Source of the DNA: Candidatus Binatia bacterium
Lineage (GTDB): Bacteria > Desulfobacterota > Binatia > Bin18
DNA length: 64,000 nucleotides
Assembly (NCBI GenBank): GCA_022826945.1
Contig: JAJDTY010000064.1
Location: 1 to 64,000 of the forward strand
Reading direction: 5' to 3'
Under the pieces are notes generated by a model. The model did not search any database. It saw only the letters and a program-made list of their open reading frames with translations, and had not been told where the DNA came from. Both the position numbers and the translations under genes were made by a program. This document shows, one piece after another, positions 24,183-33,580 of this stretch (within the stretch, counting starts at the first letter, position 1; each line of letters begins with the position of its first letter).

Positions 24183-24932
24183 CTACCACGGCTCAACCCA
24201 CGGCCGCAGCACGACCTCAAAGGCCCAGGTCGAGCGGGGCTGCCGATGAAGTTGCAGATAGGTTTCGGCAATAGCGTCCGGGTCCGCCATATTGTCGTCG
24301 ACCGTCGTCCCGGCCAGACGATGCCAACGGGTTCCGTCTTCCTGGGTCCAACCGATGGCCGCGTCAATCGGTACGTGGGCAATATGGATGCCCTTGGGCA
24401 TCAGCTCTCTGGCCATACTCTCTGCCAGACCCGATTTGCCCTGACAGGCCATCGCAAACGCCCCACTCCTCGGGTAGCCCTTATAGGCCGCGCTCGCATT
24501 GGTGAAGATAATGGTTCCCCGATGACCGTCGGCACCGGGCGAACTGGCAAGCATGCTTTTTGTCGCCTGTTGGCCTACGAGGAAGGCGCTATAGGCGGAG
24601 TTCAGCAGGGTGTCGCGTACCAAGCCGGGGTCGGCTTCGGCGAGGTCTTTGCGGAAAATCTCCGGGGTCCGGCCGTCGATATTGTGCACAACCAGCGTGG
24701 GCCGTCCGAGATCGGCGTGTACCGCTTGGAACAGCGCCGTCACCGCCTCGGGCTCCCGCGCGTCACACTGATAGCACCGCACGTTATACTCGCTCTCCAG
24801 TTTCTTCAGCGCGGGTTTGTCCGGGGTGCGTGCCGCCACCGCCACCTGCATACCCTCGCGGGAAAAAAGCCGGGCGCAACTCGCGCTTGTTCCCGGACCG
24901 GCCCCGACGATCAGGGCTACCTCTGTTGTCAT
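24183..24932 (-). CDS. SDR-like oxidoreductase with atypical active site
   Basis: A 249-residue Rossmann protein. The cofactor loop is VGAGPGTSASCARLF instead of TGxxxGIG, and the NNAG motif is HNIDG. At the YxxxK position I read GAFAMACQGKSGLAESMARE, so Phe replaces Tyr while Lys may be kept. The segment MPKGIHIAHVPIDAAI is typical of a less-studied SDR group with these changes, so it need not be inactive, but normal proton-relay chemistry is doubtful. It is upstream of the haloalkane dehalogenase, same direction. The ATG follows GAGGAGAAGC. Confidence 0.85.
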   Translation of the reverse strand: MTTEVALIVGAGPGTSASCARLFSREGMQVAVAARTPDKPALKKLESEYNVRCYQCDAREPEAVTALFQAVHADLGRPTLVVHNIDGRTPEIFRKDLAEADPGLVRDTLLNSAYSAFLVGQQATKSMLASSPGADGHRGTIIFTNASAAYKGYPRSGAFAMACQGKSGLAESMARELMPKGIHIAHVPIDAAIGWTQEDGTRWHRLAGTTVDDNMADPDAIAETYLQLHRQPRSTWAFEVVLRPWVEPW

Positions 24933-25113
24933 ATGCTTCTCCTCTCGGGTCGTGTGGAACAGGGCAACTCCCTGTCCGTTCTCTTTATGTCCGCCAGCCC
25001 TTCCCTAGCAGCCGACAGGAGAAAAAGAAATCTCATACAAGGACCAAGCCGTTCTCTTGATTCCCGGCGGAGCAGTTGTGTATGCTTGGGGCGATGTCTA
25101 GTGAGGGCAAGAT

Positions 25114-26190
25114 ATGAGCCAAATGAGCACGGACCGCGTCTTTGTAAAAAAATCCTACCCGGTGGGCGATAAAGATATCATCCCGGTGTTGGACCTCGGA
25201 CCGTTTCTGGCTGGGGAGCCCGGCGCGCTGGCCCGCCTGGGTCGGGAAGTCTGCCAGGCGCTTGAAGACATCGGTTTCTTTTTCATTAAAAACCACGGCG
25301 TGCCTCAGGAACTGGTTGATCGCGTATTCGCCGAAAACGCCCGTTTTCACGCGCTACCGCTTGAGCGCAAACTTTCCGTCAAGGTCGATAGCAAAGGCAT
25401 TGGCTATATGCCTCAGGGGCTTCAGCAGCCCAAGTACAATCAGGGCGAACCGGCCCGCAAGCCGGATATTGGCGAGGCGTTTTTCATTGGGCGTGAGGCC
25501 CGGGCCAGGAGCCGGGACGGCAGTTCGCCCGATCCGCTCTATCAGGGCGGCAACCAATGGCCGACGGATTTACCCGGCTTTCGAGAGACCCTAGTCGAGT
25601 ATTTTGACGCTATGGAAGCGCTCAGCCTGCGCCTGTTACCGGTGTACGCTGCCGCCCTGGGTCTGCCCGAGCATTTCTTTGACGACGCATTTCTACACTC
25701 GCGGCCGATGGGGATCCTGCGCGTGTCTCACTATCCTGGAACTCCCTGTGGGGAAAACCAGTTTAATGCCTCGCCGCATATTGATGGCGACTTTATTACG
25801 TTTCTGGCTCAGTCCGAGATACCCGGTCTGGAGCTGCGCACCTCGGAGAAAAAATGGATTCAGGCGCCGGCGCTGCCCGAGACCTTTCTGGTCAATGCGG
25901 GCGAGATTCTCCGCCTGTGGAGCAACGGCCGATTTCGAGCGACCTTCCACCGGGCCATCAACCGGTCGGGTCGCGACCGGTATGCGATTCCGTTCTTCTA
26001 CAGCCCCAGCCCGGACACCTTGATTGAGTGTGTGGAGACCTGCTGCGACGCGGATCATCCGCCCAAGTACCGGCCGGTAACGGTCCGAGAATATACCGAG
26101 TGGTTCTCGCACAAGGTCTTCGTCCATCTCAAGGACAAGCCGGGGCGGTCGCCGTACTACGAAGGGGACCGGCCTGACAGTGCGGCCTAA
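25114..26190 (+). CDS. 2-oxoglutarate/Fe(II) oxygenase, isopenicillin-N-synthase family
   Basis: A 358-residue double-stranded beta-helix oxygenase. The DIOX_N domain is at about 20-135 (IPVLDLGPFL; GFFFIKNHGVPQELV). The iron triad is H222 and D224 (SPHIDGDF) plus H279 (TFHRAIN), and R289 in GRDRYAIPFF binds the 2-oxoglutarate carboxylate. The reaction is probably a hydroxylation or oxidative cleavage; the substrate is unknown. Its start region GAGGGCAAGAT-ATG is plausible; a second ATG lies three codons in. It precedes a SnoaL-like gene by 42 bases in the same direction. Confidence 0.92.
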   Translation: MSQMSTDRVFVKKSYPVGDKDIIPVLDLGPFLAGEPGALARLGREVCQALEDIGFFFIKNHGVPQELVDRVFAENARFHALPLERKLSVKVDSKGIGYMPQGLQQPKYNQGEPARKPDIGEAFFIGREARARSRDGSSPDPLYQGGNQWPTDLPGFRETLVEYFDAMEALSLRLLPVYAAALGLPEHFFDDAFLHSRPMGILRVSHYPGTPCGENQFNASPHIDGDFITFLAQSEIPGLELRTSEKKWIQAPALPETFLVNAGEILRLWSNGRFRATFHRAINRSGRDRYAIPFFYSPSPDTLIECVETCCDADHPPKYRPVTVREYTEWFSHKVFVHLKDKPGRSPYYEGDRPDSAA

Positions 26191-26232
26191 GACAGTCTGA
26201 TAGTGTAGCTCAAATCAAAGGAGGAAACGGAT

Positions 26233-26619
26233 ATGCCAGCACAGAAACCCGAAGAGTGCGATCTGTTGTTGCTCGAAGCGCTGAAAACGGGCGACATGGA
26301 GACGGCCATTTCGCTCTATGAGCCGGACGCCACCTTTGTGGTGTCGCCCGAGCAGGTGGTCAAAGGCCACGACGCCATCCGCGAGGTCATGCAGGGCTTT
26401 ATGGACGCCCAGGCCACGTTTAACGTCGAGGCGGTCACGGCGGTGACGAGCGCGGACGGAACGGTGGCGGTCACGCGGGTGAAGGGCAGCAGTACCAGCC
26501 CTGGACCGGATGGCAATCCGGTCACGGCACCGCTGCACAGTGTGGAGGTGGTCCGTAAGCAGGCAGACGGGACGTGGCGCTTCATTATCGACGATCCCAG
26601 TGGCGAGGGCATCAAGTAA
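26233..26619 (+). CDS. SnoaL/NTF2-like domain protein (DUF4440 type)
   Basis: A 128-residue cone-shaped NTF2-fold protein: helices LLLLEALKTGDMETAISLYEPDATFVVSP, then HDAIREVMQGFM and the strands TVAVTRVKGS and VEVVRKQADGTWRFIIDDP. The last motif (dG.Wri..D) is typical of DUF4440 and SnoaL-like proteins. Members isomerise, hydrolyse or simply bind small ligands; no catalytic set can be assigned. RBS is AAAGGAGG. It probably shares a transcript with the 2OG oxygenase and converges on a flavin monooxygenase gene ten bases away. Confidence 0.88.
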   Translation: MPAQKPEECDLLLLEALKTGDMETAISLYEPDATFVVSPEQVVKGHDAIREVMQGFMDAQATFNVEAVTAVTSADGTVAVTRVKGSSTSPGPDGNPVTAPLHSVEVVRKQADGTWRFIIDDPSGEGIK

Positions 26620-26629
26620 AGGGCGGCCT

Positions 26630-27829
26630 CTACAGCGGTGACCCGCTCGGCAGCCCGACCAGCGTGCGGCCGTAGGCTTCCAGCCCCGCCTCATAGTGCA
26701 GGGCGATGTGTTGGCTGACCGCATGCAGGTCACGCCAAATGCGCTGGACCGGGTGCTGGAGATACAGGGAGCGGCCGCCGCTTAGCTCAAACAGCCGGTC
26801 AACCGCGCGGGCGGCCTGCCGCACGATATAGCTGCGCCAGGCGTAATACTTGGCCCGGTCCTGCGCGGTCGGGACGCGGCCCTCCCGTCCATACTCCGTG
26901 ACGAGTTCGTCCGTGCACTGCCACATCAGCCCCTCCAGCGCATCGGCAGTGGTGGCGGCTTCGGCCAAAGCGATATAGGCACTGGCCGTACCGGGCAAGG
27001 GGGTCTCGCTCGGGCCATAGACGGGGATGCGGGCCCGCGTCCACTCCTCAAAATGAGCAATGGCGGATCGGATCGACCCGATGGCTACCGGCACCAGCGC
27101 GATGCCCAGAGTAGGGATAAAGGGGAGTTTATACAAGGCGTTCGGATGCAGCTGTTGCCCAGGAGAAATCCCGGTCCGTTCGGCCCGCTCCAACCAGTAG
27201 ACCCGGTGGTGGGGCACAAACGCGTTCTCGACGACAACGGTATTACTATCGGTTCCCTGCAAGCCCGCGACATGCCACTGATCGTTGAGACGATAATCCG
27301 TCTTGGGAACGAACATCATCGTCCACTCGGGTGGCGCGTCCGGTCGGGGCGACACCCGGGCTCCGACCGCGACCCAATCGCTACACCACAGACCGCTTAA
27401 AAAACTCCACTGGCCGTTGAGCCGGTATCCGCCGGAGACCTCTTGAGCCGCCCCCGTGGGGGCGAAGGAGTCGGCCATCAGCACACTCGAGTCTTCCCCC
27501 CAGAGTTCCTCTTGCAGTTCGGGCTCAACGTAGCTGATCCAGAAGTTGTGAATGCCGAGAATGCAGTACACCCAGCCGGTCGAGGTATCCCCCTTGGCAA
27601 TCTCGGTCGCCACCTGGAGGAAGGTCCGCAAGTCTCGCTCATGGCCGCCCCAGTAGGTGGGCTGGAGGACACGCAGCAACTCGGAGTCCTTCAGCGCCTG
27701 CATCAGTGTGTCGGGCAGGCGGCGCTGCTGTTCGATGGTCTGTGCTTGCTCGGCCGCCAGCCGGGCGACCTCGCGGGCGCGCTCCAGCAGAGCGTCCGTT
27801 GTCAGAGCAGTCTGGGAATTGTCGCGCAT
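26630..27829 (-). CDS. Acyl-CoA-dehydrogenase-fold flavin-dependent monooxygenase (HsaA/HpaB-C2-like)
   Basis: A 399-residue acyl-CoA-dehydrogenase-fold protein without the catalytic glutamate motif of dehydrogenases. DTSTGWVYCILGIHNFWISY, GAAQEVSGGYRLNGQWSFLSG and WHVAGLQGTDSNTVVVENAFVP match the oxygenase component of two-component monooxygenases such as HsaA or 4-hydroxyphenylacetate 3-hydroxylase C2. It would use reduced FMN or FAD from a separate reductase to hydroxylate a phenolic or heterocyclic substrate. No reductase is adjacent. I chose the ATG at 27829, which has GGAGGGAG at proper spacing, over one four codons upstream. Confidence 0.88.
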   Translation of the reverse strand: MRDNSQTALTTDALLERAREVARLAAEQAQTIEQQRRLPDTLMQALKDSELLRVLQPTYWGGHERDLRTFLQVATEIAKGDTSTGWVYCILGIHNFWISYVEPELQEELWGEDSSVLMADSFAPTGAAQEVSGGYRLNGQWSFLSGLWCSDWVAVGARVSPRPDAPPEWTMMFVPKTDYRLNDQWHVAGLQGTDSNTVVVENAFVPHHRVYWLERAERTGISPGQQLHPNALYKLPFIPTLGIALVPVAIGSIRSAIAHFEEWTRARIPVYGPSETPLPGTASAYIALAEAATTADALEGLMWQCTDELVTEYGREGRVPTAQDRAKYYAWRSYIVRQAARAVDRLFELSGGRSLYLQHPVQRIWRDLHAVSQHIALHYEAGLEAYGRTLVGLPSGSPL

Positions 27830-27927
27830 AGCTCCCTCCATTTTTTATTCAGGTTCCGACGTTCCTCCGGAGAGACACCTTTTTTGTCCGCACCTGACCC
27901 GCTGAGCCGTCGTCTCCTGACGGCAAG

Positions 27928-29514
27928 TCAGCCAAACCATTTTTCATCTCGCAGTTGAGCCCATATTTTTTGGACGACGGCCCCACCCTGGCGCTGCACC
28001 CGCGCGGCGTCATCGCTCACAAACTGACCGTGTAAAACCTGGAATTTTCCGTCAACCATCACATGCTGCACGCTCAGTCCATGGGCGTAGAGCAGATTGT
28101 TGAGGGGTTCGGGCGGGACGGCACCGGTGCCCGTCAGGAAGCTGCTGACATCAACCGTACACAGGTCTGCTTTGGCGCCGAGCGCAAGACGGCCCAGATC
28201 CTCTCGTCCGAGCCCTTGAGCGGCGCCCAGGGTTGCGCCGTGGACAGCATCCCAAATGGTCGGCAGGTGGAGTGGAACGGGGCTGCTGTCGTGTAACAGC
28301 CGGGCGCGCGCCCGGCCGTACAGAACGGCGAGTTTCAGGTTTTCGATGTAGTCGTTTGAATGGGTATCGATGCCGATCGTCGTGCGCACGCCAGCGGCAA
28401 GCGCTTCCGGATAGGGTTGCGTGCCACTGCTGCCGCCGGCGCCATTGCCCGAGGGACAGTGCGCATAAGTCAGATTCTTGCCGGCTAAAAACGGCAGATC
28501 GTGCTGGACATCAATCCCGGTCAGGTGAGCACCAAAAATGCGCTCGGAATAAAAGCCCAGTTCGTCCAACCATGCGGCCGGCCGTTTGCCCCATACCCGC
28601 TGAACGGTCTGTGTCTCTTGGGCGCTCTGGGAGAGGTGAATATGAATCCCGTTACCGACTTCTTTGGCTGCGGCCAGAAGGGCCGCCATCGTCGTGGGTG
28701 TATGCGTGTCCGTGGCATGCGGGGCCATTTGGGGCCGAATCCGCCCGTCTGCGCTGCCGTTGTGAGTCAGGGCAAATTGTCGGTTGGCGGCAATCTCGGC
28801 CAGAGTCGTCTGTTCTGAGTCGATCAGGATCTGGTCCGAACGCCGAAACCAGATGGGGAATAGCCGCGCGATACCGGGGATCATCCCGCCGGGATAGCCG
28901 CGTGCGCCCCAACGCTTAGCAATGCGGACGTAGGACTCGGCCTGACGGAGGCTCAGACTCATTTCCACCTGGGTTGTACAACCCGAGCGAAGCAGCTCGG
29001 CAAGATTATAGGCGGTCAGGGCGTCGAGGTCTTCGGTGCTCAAAGACTCGACCAGTTCGAGCGGTCGGGCGTACGACCGGCCGCCCTCAATAATCCCGCG
29101 GGTCGGGGTAGCTGAACAGGTGTGGGTGTGACCCGAGATAAACCCCGGCAGCAGGAGTTGGCCGCTGGCTCGGAGCCGCGGCGTATCGCCCCGGAGTCGG
29201 CCGCTTTTGACCTGTTCGATACGGTCCCCGCGAACCCGGAGCGAGCAGTCCGGCAAAAGCGCGAGGCGGCCCTCACGAAAAACCAGCCCCCACGGCGCCT
29301 CGATGATGCAATCGTGGTGCGGTGGTTGGTCTGGCGGTGGCGACGGGCCGGCAAAGAGGGACGGCGGAGTCTGAGCACCGACCGCCCCAAAAGCCGCCCC
29401 GGCCAGACCGCCCTGTACCAGGAGCTGGCGGCGGGTCAGACCGCCCTCAGGCTGCGCGTTCGACAGGTCCGGGCCGTCACACCCAAAGCATCCACCGTAA
29501 AAGAACGGAGCCAT
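27928..29514 (-). CDS. Tat-exported amidohydrolase (cytosine deaminase/atrazine chlorohydrolase-like)
   Basis: A 528-residue metal-dependent amidohydrolase. A Tat-like signal (GLTRRQLLVQGGLAGAAFG, about 24-43) follows an odd leader with CFGCDGP. The metal site starts GHTHTC, with HIHLSQSAQE, the histidine in GAHLTGID and D in GIDTHSND. KADLCTVDV is the C-terminal composite-sandwich signature. Relatives deaminate or dechlorinate triazines, cytosine, guanine and similar heterocycles. The start at 29514 is set by AGGAGAGG. It ends an operon with an LLM gene 35 bases upstream. Confidence 0.87.
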   Translation of the reverse strand: MAPFFYGGCFGCDGPDLSNAQPEGGLTRRQLLVQGGLAGAAFGAVGAQTPPSLFAGPSPPPDQPPHHDCIIEAPWGLVFREGRLALLPDCSLRVRGDRIEQVKSGRLRGDTPRLRASGQLLLPGFISGHTHTCSATPTRGIIEGGRSYARPLELVESLSTEDLDALTAYNLAELLRSGCTTQVEMSLSLRQAESYVRIAKRWGARGYPGGMIPGIARLFPIWFRRSDQILIDSEQTTLAEIAANRQFALTHNGSADGRIRPQMAPHATDTHTPTTMAALLAAAKEVGNGIHIHLSQSAQETQTVQRVWGKRPAAWLDELGFYSERIFGAHLTGIDVQHDLPFLAGKNLTYAHCPSGNGAGGSSGTQPYPEALAAGVRTTIGIDTHSNDYIENLKLAVLYGRARARLLHDSSPVPLHLPTIWDAVHGATLGAAQGLGREDLGRLALGAKADLCTVDVSSFLTGTGAVPPEPLNNLLYAHGLSVQHVMVDGKFQVLHGQFVSDDAARVQRQGGAVVQKIWAQLRDEKWFG

Positions 29515-29549
29515 CGTCCCTCTCCTAGCTGTCCAACCCGCTCCCGTCA

Positions 29550-30581
29550 TCAGTTGGGAAACCGGGGCATGACTTCCTTGGCAAACAAACGCATCGAGCG
29601 GAGCGCCTTGTCGTGGGCCAGGCCGGGAAACTGCATCCGCACAATCAGATAATCCATCCCGAGCTTCTGTCGATACCGCTCGATTTCCTGACTCACACTA
29701 TCCGGGTCGCCAATGATGAAGCGCCCCCGAATCTGCTCAAACTGCACCTCAGACTTATCGACGACTCGTTTGCCCTGATCGGTGGTCAACGGACGCCACT
29801 GCGACCAGGCGCCATACCATTCGCGGTGAATATACACCACGTGCTCCCTAGCCTCTGCTTCCGCCTGGGCGGTCGTCTCCGCCACATACACATCCCGCAT
29901 GACGGGCCTGAGCGGGCCCTGGGTGCCGAACGCGTCGCAAAAGTCCTGGTACATGGAGTAATGCGCTTCAAGCTCTTCGAGACGATGGCGCGGAGAGGCC
30001 AGGAGCGGCAGGCCGTATCTGGCCACCCGACGCACGCCCTCTTTAATGGAAGCGCCGATCCAGATGGGCGGATGGGGTTTTTGGACCGGCTTGGGCGTCA
30101 CCGCCATATCCGTGTAGGAATAAAACTTGCCCGCAAACGAGAAGCGCTCCTGGGTCCAGGCCCGGATGAGGATGTTCATGATTTCTTCCATACGCGCGCC
30201 GCGTTTTTCATGGGGGATACGAAAGCCGGCGAATTCCTCGGGCCGGTATCCTGGAGCAATACCGAATATCAAACGTCCTTCCGACAGCAGATCGACCACC
30301 GCCGCTTCTTCGGCCAAGTGGATCGGATCATAGAGGGGCAACAGGATCACACCGAGGCCGATTTTGATGCGGCTGGTTCGCGTCGCCATACCCGCGGCGC
30401 AGGCCAGCAGGGCCGGCAGATAACCGTCGGGTAGAAAATGATGCTCGGTGAGCCAGACCGAATCATAGCCCAACTCCTCGGCGACCTCGATCTGTTCCAG
30501 CATCTCGCGGTAGAGTTGAACGTGGCTGAACCCGCTCTCCGGCGGGGCTTGCATGCCATATGGGCCAAGACCAATCTTCAT
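29550..30581 (-). CDS. LLM class flavin-dependent oxidoreductase
   Basis: A 343-residue luciferase-like protein: MKIGLGPYGMQAPP, DSVWLTEHHFLPDGYLPALL, IKIGLGVILLPLYDPIHLAEE, GRLIFGIAPGYRPEEFAGF, KPVQKPHPPIWIG and the C-terminal MRLFAKEVMPRF. The EHHFLPDGY motif suggests an FMN-type monooxygenase. The start at 30581 has GAGAGGAGCAG upstream and removes a nonconserved 20-residue extension. It is followed by the Tat amidohydrolase in the same direction; a shared pathway is plausible but not shown. Confidence 0.91.
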   Translation of the reverse strand: MKIGLGPYGMQAPPESGFSHVQLYREMLEQIEVAEELGYDSVWLTEHHFLPDGYLPALLACAAGMATRTSRIKIGLGVILLPLYDPIHLAEEAAVVDLLSEGRLIFGIAPGYRPEEFAGFRIPHEKRGARMEEIMNILIRAWTQERFSFAGKFYSYTDMAVTPKPVQKPHPPIWIGASIKEGVRRVARYGLPLLASPRHRLEELEAHYSMYQDFCDAFGTQGPLRPVMRDVYVAETTAQAEAEAREHVVYIHREWYGAWSQWRPLTTDQGKRVVDKSEVQFEQIRGRFIIGDPDSVSQEIERYRQKLGMDYLIVRMQFPGLAHDKALRSMRLFAKEVMPRFPN

Positions 30582-30721
30582 CGTCTGCTCCTCTCTGGTC
30601 CTGCGTCTGGTCGATTCCGCGCTGCTGCGCTGAGAGACCATACTAAGAACTTTTTCCGGAGAACGGCAAGACGCCTGGGTCCTGGGCAGGGATCAGGACG
30701 GCGGGTCAACCGTGCGGCACA

Positions 30722-32032
30722 TTAGTAGGCCTCCGTATACAGGCGCCTGATGTCGGCTGTGTCTTTGTCCTGAAGAAATGCGATCTCCCCAGCCTTATGC
30801 GCCAGGAACACGTCTATGAATTCCTCTGGAAACCACGAGCGCAGCAGTCGCTCATTACCAAGCAGGTCGAGGGCAGACTGCAAGTCGGACGGCAATCTGA
30901 CAACACCGATTTTCGCCAGTTGGTCGGTCGTCAGTAGACTGAGGTCACCGGTCGTCGGGGTTGGGGTGGGCTCCTTGTCTCGAATGCCTTGTAAGCCGGC
31001 TCTGGCCAGGACGGCCAGTTGTAAATAGGGGTTGGCGGTTGCGTCGGCAGCTCGATATTCCGCGCGGAATTGTGACTCTGCTGTGAACCCTTCGAGTCCA
31101 ATCACGGGACACACACGCAGCGCGGCCTCTCGGTCATTCTCGGCCAAGTTATTGAAGGCGGCACTCCACCGATGCGGCTGCAAACGCTCATACGACACAA
31201 CACTGGATGCCGTCAGCGCCAGCAGGCTGGGCAGGTATTTCCGGATACCGCCAAAGAAGCTCCCGGCCACGGGGGTCAAGCGCACAGGACTGTTGGCGTC
31301 GTAGGTACAAGGAACACCGTCCCGGTCAACAAGGCTGATATGAATATGGAGTCCGTTTCCGGTGCCCTCGTTCACAACCGGAGAAAAGCTCACTTTTCGG
31401 TCCGTTCTTTTGGCGACAGCCCGGACCATTTCTCTGACAATGACACACTCATCGGCGGCACGGAGGCCCAGGCTGGGCGTAACCGTGACCTCGTATTGAT
31501 CCTGACCGTATTCCGGTAAGAAGGTATCAGGTGTGAGGCCAGCTGACCGCAGGGCAGCGAGAAGCGTCCGTCCGAACTCTGCGCTGTGTCTGAAGCTGCC
31601 TAAACTGAAGCTCGACCAGGGCACTGCCTCGTCGGCAACGCTCCAAAACTCATGTTCAAAGGCCACTTTCAGTTGCAAGCCAGCTTCAGAGAGCAGGTCG
31701 GCTAAGACCGTTTGCAAGATCGACCGTGAACAAAAATTCCAGGGCGCACCGTCCAAAGTCCGAATGTCCCCAAGCATGAAATGCTCCGGGGCACTACCGT
31801 CATCAAAGACAACCCGTACTTCCGCACGCTCGTCCGGAACGAGCAATAGATCGCCGAGAGATCCAAAAGGACCATCCGCAATCGTGTTGAAACAGGTAAT
31901 GAGACTATTGGTCGGGACCCAACCGACACCTCGGAGGACCCGCGTTTCTCTTTCTTTGGCGGGGAAGCCCTTGCCGCGGACTTGGTTCGCCAAATCCGCG
32001 CAAACGACCATAATGATGTCTTCGCTAATCAT
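30722..32032 (-). CDS. Glutamine-synthetase family protein (glutamate-amine ligase-like)
   Basis: A 436-residue glutamine synthetase-fold protein. Its catalytic barrel shows FEHEFWSV (metal glutamates), GQDQYEVTVTPSLGLRAAD, NGLHIHISL (the His that binds glutamate and ATP) and FRAEYRAADATANPYLQLA. The short N-terminal beta-grasp and absence of the adenylylation loop fit GlnA3/GlnA4 or PuuA-like enzymes that gamma-glutamylate an amine instead of making glutamine. The ATG at 32032 overlaps the upstream isochorismatase gene by eight bases. With the two hydrolases upstream, it forms a three-gene operon for an amine or amide substrate. Confidence 0.88.
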   Translation of the reverse strand: MISEDIIMVVCADLANQVRGKGFPAKERETRVLRGVGWVPTNSLITCFNTIADGPFGSLGDLLLVPDERAEVRVVFDDGSAPEHFMLGDIRTLDGAPWNFCSRSILQTVLADLLSEAGLQLKVAFEHEFWSVADEAVPWSSFSLGSFRHSAEFGRTLLAALRSAGLTPDTFLPEYGQDQYEVTVTPSLGLRAADECVIVREMVRAVAKRTDRKVSFSPVVNEGTGNGLHIHISLVDRDGVPCTYDANSPVRLTPVAGSFFGGIRKYLPSLLALTASSVVSYERLQPHRWSAAFNNLAENDREAALRVCPVIGLEGFTAESQFRAEYRAADATANPYLQLAVLARAGLQGIRDKEPTPTPTTGDLSLLTTDQLAKIGVVRLPSDLQSALDLLGNERLLRSWFPEEFIDVFLAHKAGEIAFLQDKDTADIRRLYTEAY

Positions 32033-32678
32033 CGAGGCCTTTACCGAGGTGCGCGATTTCGGCAATCAGGTCTGCTGTCACGACCTGTCGACAGTAGCCC
32101 TTGATCGCCTGCTCGCTGGCCTGCTGTCGGGCAACGGAGTATGTGGCGCACGCGTCGGTGACCATGGTGACGAGATAGCCAAGATCACAGGCGTCACGGA
32201 TGGCGCTCTCCACACACTGGTCAGTTGCGACTCCGGCAATCACTAATTGTTTGACTCCGAGAGAACGCAGCACATAGTCGATATTCGTTGAATTGAACAC
32301 GCTCGACGCCGTCTTGCTGATGACAATCTCATCGCCCACCGGGGTGATTTCATCGAGGACTTGGGCGTCCCATGAGCCTTTCGGGACGTTAAAGCCGGTA
32401 ATCTTATAGTCGAGGCCACGATCCCGTCCGTCTTGGGTGAGGTTTTCGATCACGCAGAACATCACCTCTATGCCAGCGGCGCGGCAGCAGTGCTGTAGAC
32501 GGGCAATGTTCTTGACGGCTGGTTTGAGGGCGGCAAAGAAGAAGTCGCGTTCGGCTCGCTGGGCTTCCGGTATCGAACGGACTTCTTCCCCATCTGGATG
32601 AGCGCAGTAATTCTGTACATCGATAATGAGAAAAGCCGACTCGCCCCTGCGGAGCGGCAGGTCACGACTCAAGCGCAT
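32025..32678 (-). CDS. Isochorismatase-family cysteine hydrolase
   Basis: A 217-residue cysteine hydrolase. The triad is apparent: Asp in FLIIDVQNY (D20), Lys in ISKTASSVFN (about 122) and the nucleophile Cys in GVATDQCVESAIRDA (about 155), preceded by the cis-peptide typical of the family. Members cleave amides such as nicotinamide, N-carbamoylsarcosine or ureidoacrylate. It overlaps genes at both ends (ten and eight bases), showing translational coupling with the N-formylglutamate amidohydrolase and the glutamine-synthetase-like gene. An amide-releasing role in the same pathway is inferred. Confidence 0.9.
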   Translation of the reverse strand: MRLSRDLPLRRGESAFLIIDVQNYCAHPDGEEVRSIPEAQRAERDFFFAALKPAVKNIARLQHCCRAAGIEVMFCVIENLTQDGRDRGLDYKITGFNVPKGSWDAQVLDEITPVGDEIVISKTASSVFNSTNIDYVLRSLGVKQLVIAGVATDQCVESAIRDACDLGYLVTMVTDACATYSVARQQASEQAIKGYCRQVVTADLIAEIAHLGKGLDD

Positions 32679-33472
32679 AGCCGTAGCTCCTCAAGACAGC
32701 GCTGAAGCGAGCGGATCAGTACCCGTCCCCAGCACGACTGTCCCGCTGTGTTGCGAATAAGATCGTTCCGTATCTCGATTAACACGTGCGGGATGCCGCG
32801 TGCCTCACCGAACTGCGGGATGGTGTTGTCTTCATCATCGGCCACAACGTAGGGCTCGTTCATACCGATGATGGTATCGGGTGCTTCGACGCGCAGGTGC
32901 TCGGCCAGCAACGTCGCCAGCGTGTCATCGCGATTAAACAAGAGCCCTAGATGCCACGGTCGATCGACCCCGTTCAGGGTTGGGGTAAAACTGTGGATGC
33001 ATACCAAAACAGTCGGTACTGATCGTTGCTCTCGGTCGTCGAGTGTCCGCTCGATGATAGTACTGAAAGGCTGCCAAATCTCACGGATACGTTGCTCTCG
33101 TTGCGCGTCCGAAAGACTCGCATTGCCTGGGACTCTGACCCCTGCTGAGACTTCGGGGATCAAATCCGGCACCCCAAGCGGTCTATTACAATCCACCACC
33201 AGGCGTGAGTATTTTTGATAGATGAGTTCGCCTGGAAGAGTATGCGCCAGCTCCCGCGCAACGGCGAACGCTCCGATGTCCCAGCCGATATGACTCTGTC
33301 GTTCAGCCTGCGAGAGCCCGAGCGTACCGAGTTGTGACGGTATGGCGTTCCCCGCGTGCTCGCAGACAAGGAGAGTGGGCGGATTCGCCTGCTGATGGAG
33401 ATGGCCGATCGGAGGGACATCATGCGGGTGTAGCAGCGATGGTTCAGGGGGGTCCAAGGGGCGAGCGTACAA
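32669..33472 (-). CDS. N-formylglutamate amidohydrolase family protein
   Basis: A roughly 260-residue protein of the FGase family. The N-terminal PTLLVCEHAGNAIPSQLG, HIGWDIGAFAVARELA and YSRLVVDCNRP are the family's conserved blocks, with CIHSFTP and IPHVLIEIRNDLI later. The classical enzyme hydrolyses N-formylglutamate at the end of histidine degradation, but no hut genes are here; the neighbours suggest hydrolysis of a glutamyl or acyl conjugate. The start is uncertain: the frame opens only with a TTG at 33472 and no clear ribosome site. Confidence 0.87.
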   Translation of the reverse strand: MYARPLDPPEPSLLHPHDVPPIGHLHQQANPPTLLVCEHAGNAIPSQLGTLGLSQAERQSHIGWDIGAFAVARELAHTLPGELIYQKYSRLVVDCNRPLGVPDLIPEVSAGVRVPGNASLSDAQREQRIREIWQPFSTIIERTLDDREQRSVPTVLVCIHSFTPTLNGVDRPWHLGLLFNRDDTLATLLAEHLRVEAPDTIIGMNEPYVVADDEDNTIPQFGEARGIPHVLIEIRNDLIRNTAGQSCWGRVLIRSLQRCLEELRLCA

Positions 33473-33580
33473 AAATGAAAGCCGTATTTCAACATTGCCG
33501 ATTTTGCTTTGTCACCGCACACAGCTACTGACACTCGCACCCCTCCCGCCTGCTCGGTAAGGGCCGGTAGCCGCGCAGGA

